From assembly GCA_947629965.1 (NCBI GenBank), contig CANRFS010000097.1, positions 1 to 5,055 of the forward strand: a DNA stretch of 5,055 bases, given 5' to 3'. Shown in pieces: positions 4,884-5,055 of this stretch (position 1 is its first letter; each line of letters opens with the position of its first letter). Origin of the DNA: an uncultured Clostridia bacterium. GTDB taxonomy: Bacteria > Bacillota > Clostridia > TANB77 > CAG-508. Both the position numbers and the translations under genes were made by a program. Below the pieces are notes generated by a model, which had not been told where the DNA came from, did no database searches, and was given only the letters and a program-made list of their open reading frames with translations.

Positions 4884-5055
4884 AATTAGTATATTTTTTA
4901 ATAATTGCATCAACAATTCTAATGCTTGCTTTTCCGTCTCCATAAGGATTTGATGCTTTGCTCATTTTTTCATATTCGGATTTATTTGTTAATAATTCTT
5001 TTGTTAATTTATATATTGTTTCTTCATCAGTACCTGCAAGCTTTAATGTGCCTGC
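4882..5055 (-). CDS. wecB: UDP-N-acetylglucosamine 2-epimerase (non-hydrolysing), C-terminal end only
   Basis: Only the last 57 codons are in the window; the gene runs off the right edge and ends with TAG at 4884-4882. The non-hydrolysing epimerase interconverts UDP-GlcNAc and UDP-ManNAc in the cytosol, feeding teichoic acid linkage units or other surface polysaccharides. The fragment carries the typical end of the family: AGTLKLAGTDEE, where the mature fold passes through the last strand and helix, then MSKASNPYGDGKAS and RIVDAI, matching the conserved NPYGDG.A..RI terminus of WecB/MnaA. The catalytic residues lie upstream and cannot be inspected. The gene leads a left-facing pair with gtrA, consistent with a polysaccharide locus continuing beyond the window. 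WecB and MnaA are names for the same activity; the choice of symbol is arbitrary. Confidence 0.88.
   Translation of the reverse strand, partial: AGTLKLAGTDEETIYKLTKELLTNKSEYEKMSKASNPYGDGKASIRIVDAIIKKYTN

Noticed and set aside
1..5055. CRISPR arrays, tRNA or rRNA genes, insertion sequences
   Set aside because: No regularly spaced direct repeats, cloverleaf-like sequences or transposase motifs were seen on either strand.

Overview
The window looks like chromosomal DNA from a very AT-rich, endospore-forming Firmicute, most likely a gut-type clostridium. The base composition is low-GC almost throughout. It carries a cortex-lysis pair (sleB-ypeB) and a forespore DNA-binding protein gene (sspF type), ribosome binding sites are strong GGAGG-like, and it also has surface or envelope genes. 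I cannot name the species from sequence alone.

Layout. (1) Positions 1-711, + strand: the 3' part of a secreted or surface-type protein of the clostridial YWLA...RPV family. Its C-terminal stretch (about 461-660) is sharply depleted in A and rich in GC compared with everything around it. (2) Positions 712-963: non-coding DNA with three consecutive perfect inverted repeats. The last, with a 19-bp stem, probably serves as the terminator between convergent genes. (3) Positions 964-2094, - strand: a UgtP/MGDG-synthase-type glycolipid glycosyltransferase. (4) Positions 2095-2222: a short divergent promoter region with an extended -10 box facing left and a good sigma-G-like promoter facing right. 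(5) Positions 2223-4075, + strand: the sleB-ypeB pair, with a SleB reduced to its catalytic domain. (6) Positions 4076-4359: a leader with a hairpin touching the Shine-Dalgarno, then a 54-residue SspF-like alpha/beta-type SASP. (7) Positions 4370-4416: a 17-bp-stem bidirectional terminator. (8) Positions 4424-5055, - strand: a GtrA-family membrane protein translationally coupled to the 3' end of a UDP-GlcNAc 2-epimerase gene.

How the parts fit. sleB, ypeB and sspF are forespore-stage genes: they lay down the dormant lytic enzyme, its partner, and a DNA-protecting protein that is degraded at germination. The left-facing genes belong to envelope biogenesis (diacylglycerol glycosylation; activated amino-sugar supply and a membrane carrier for polysaccharide). 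The first gene is the odd one out. Its A-depleted, alternately conserved C-terminus is what the target of a diversity-generating retroelement would look like, but no template repeat or reverse transcriptase lies in this window, so this remains a hypothesis.
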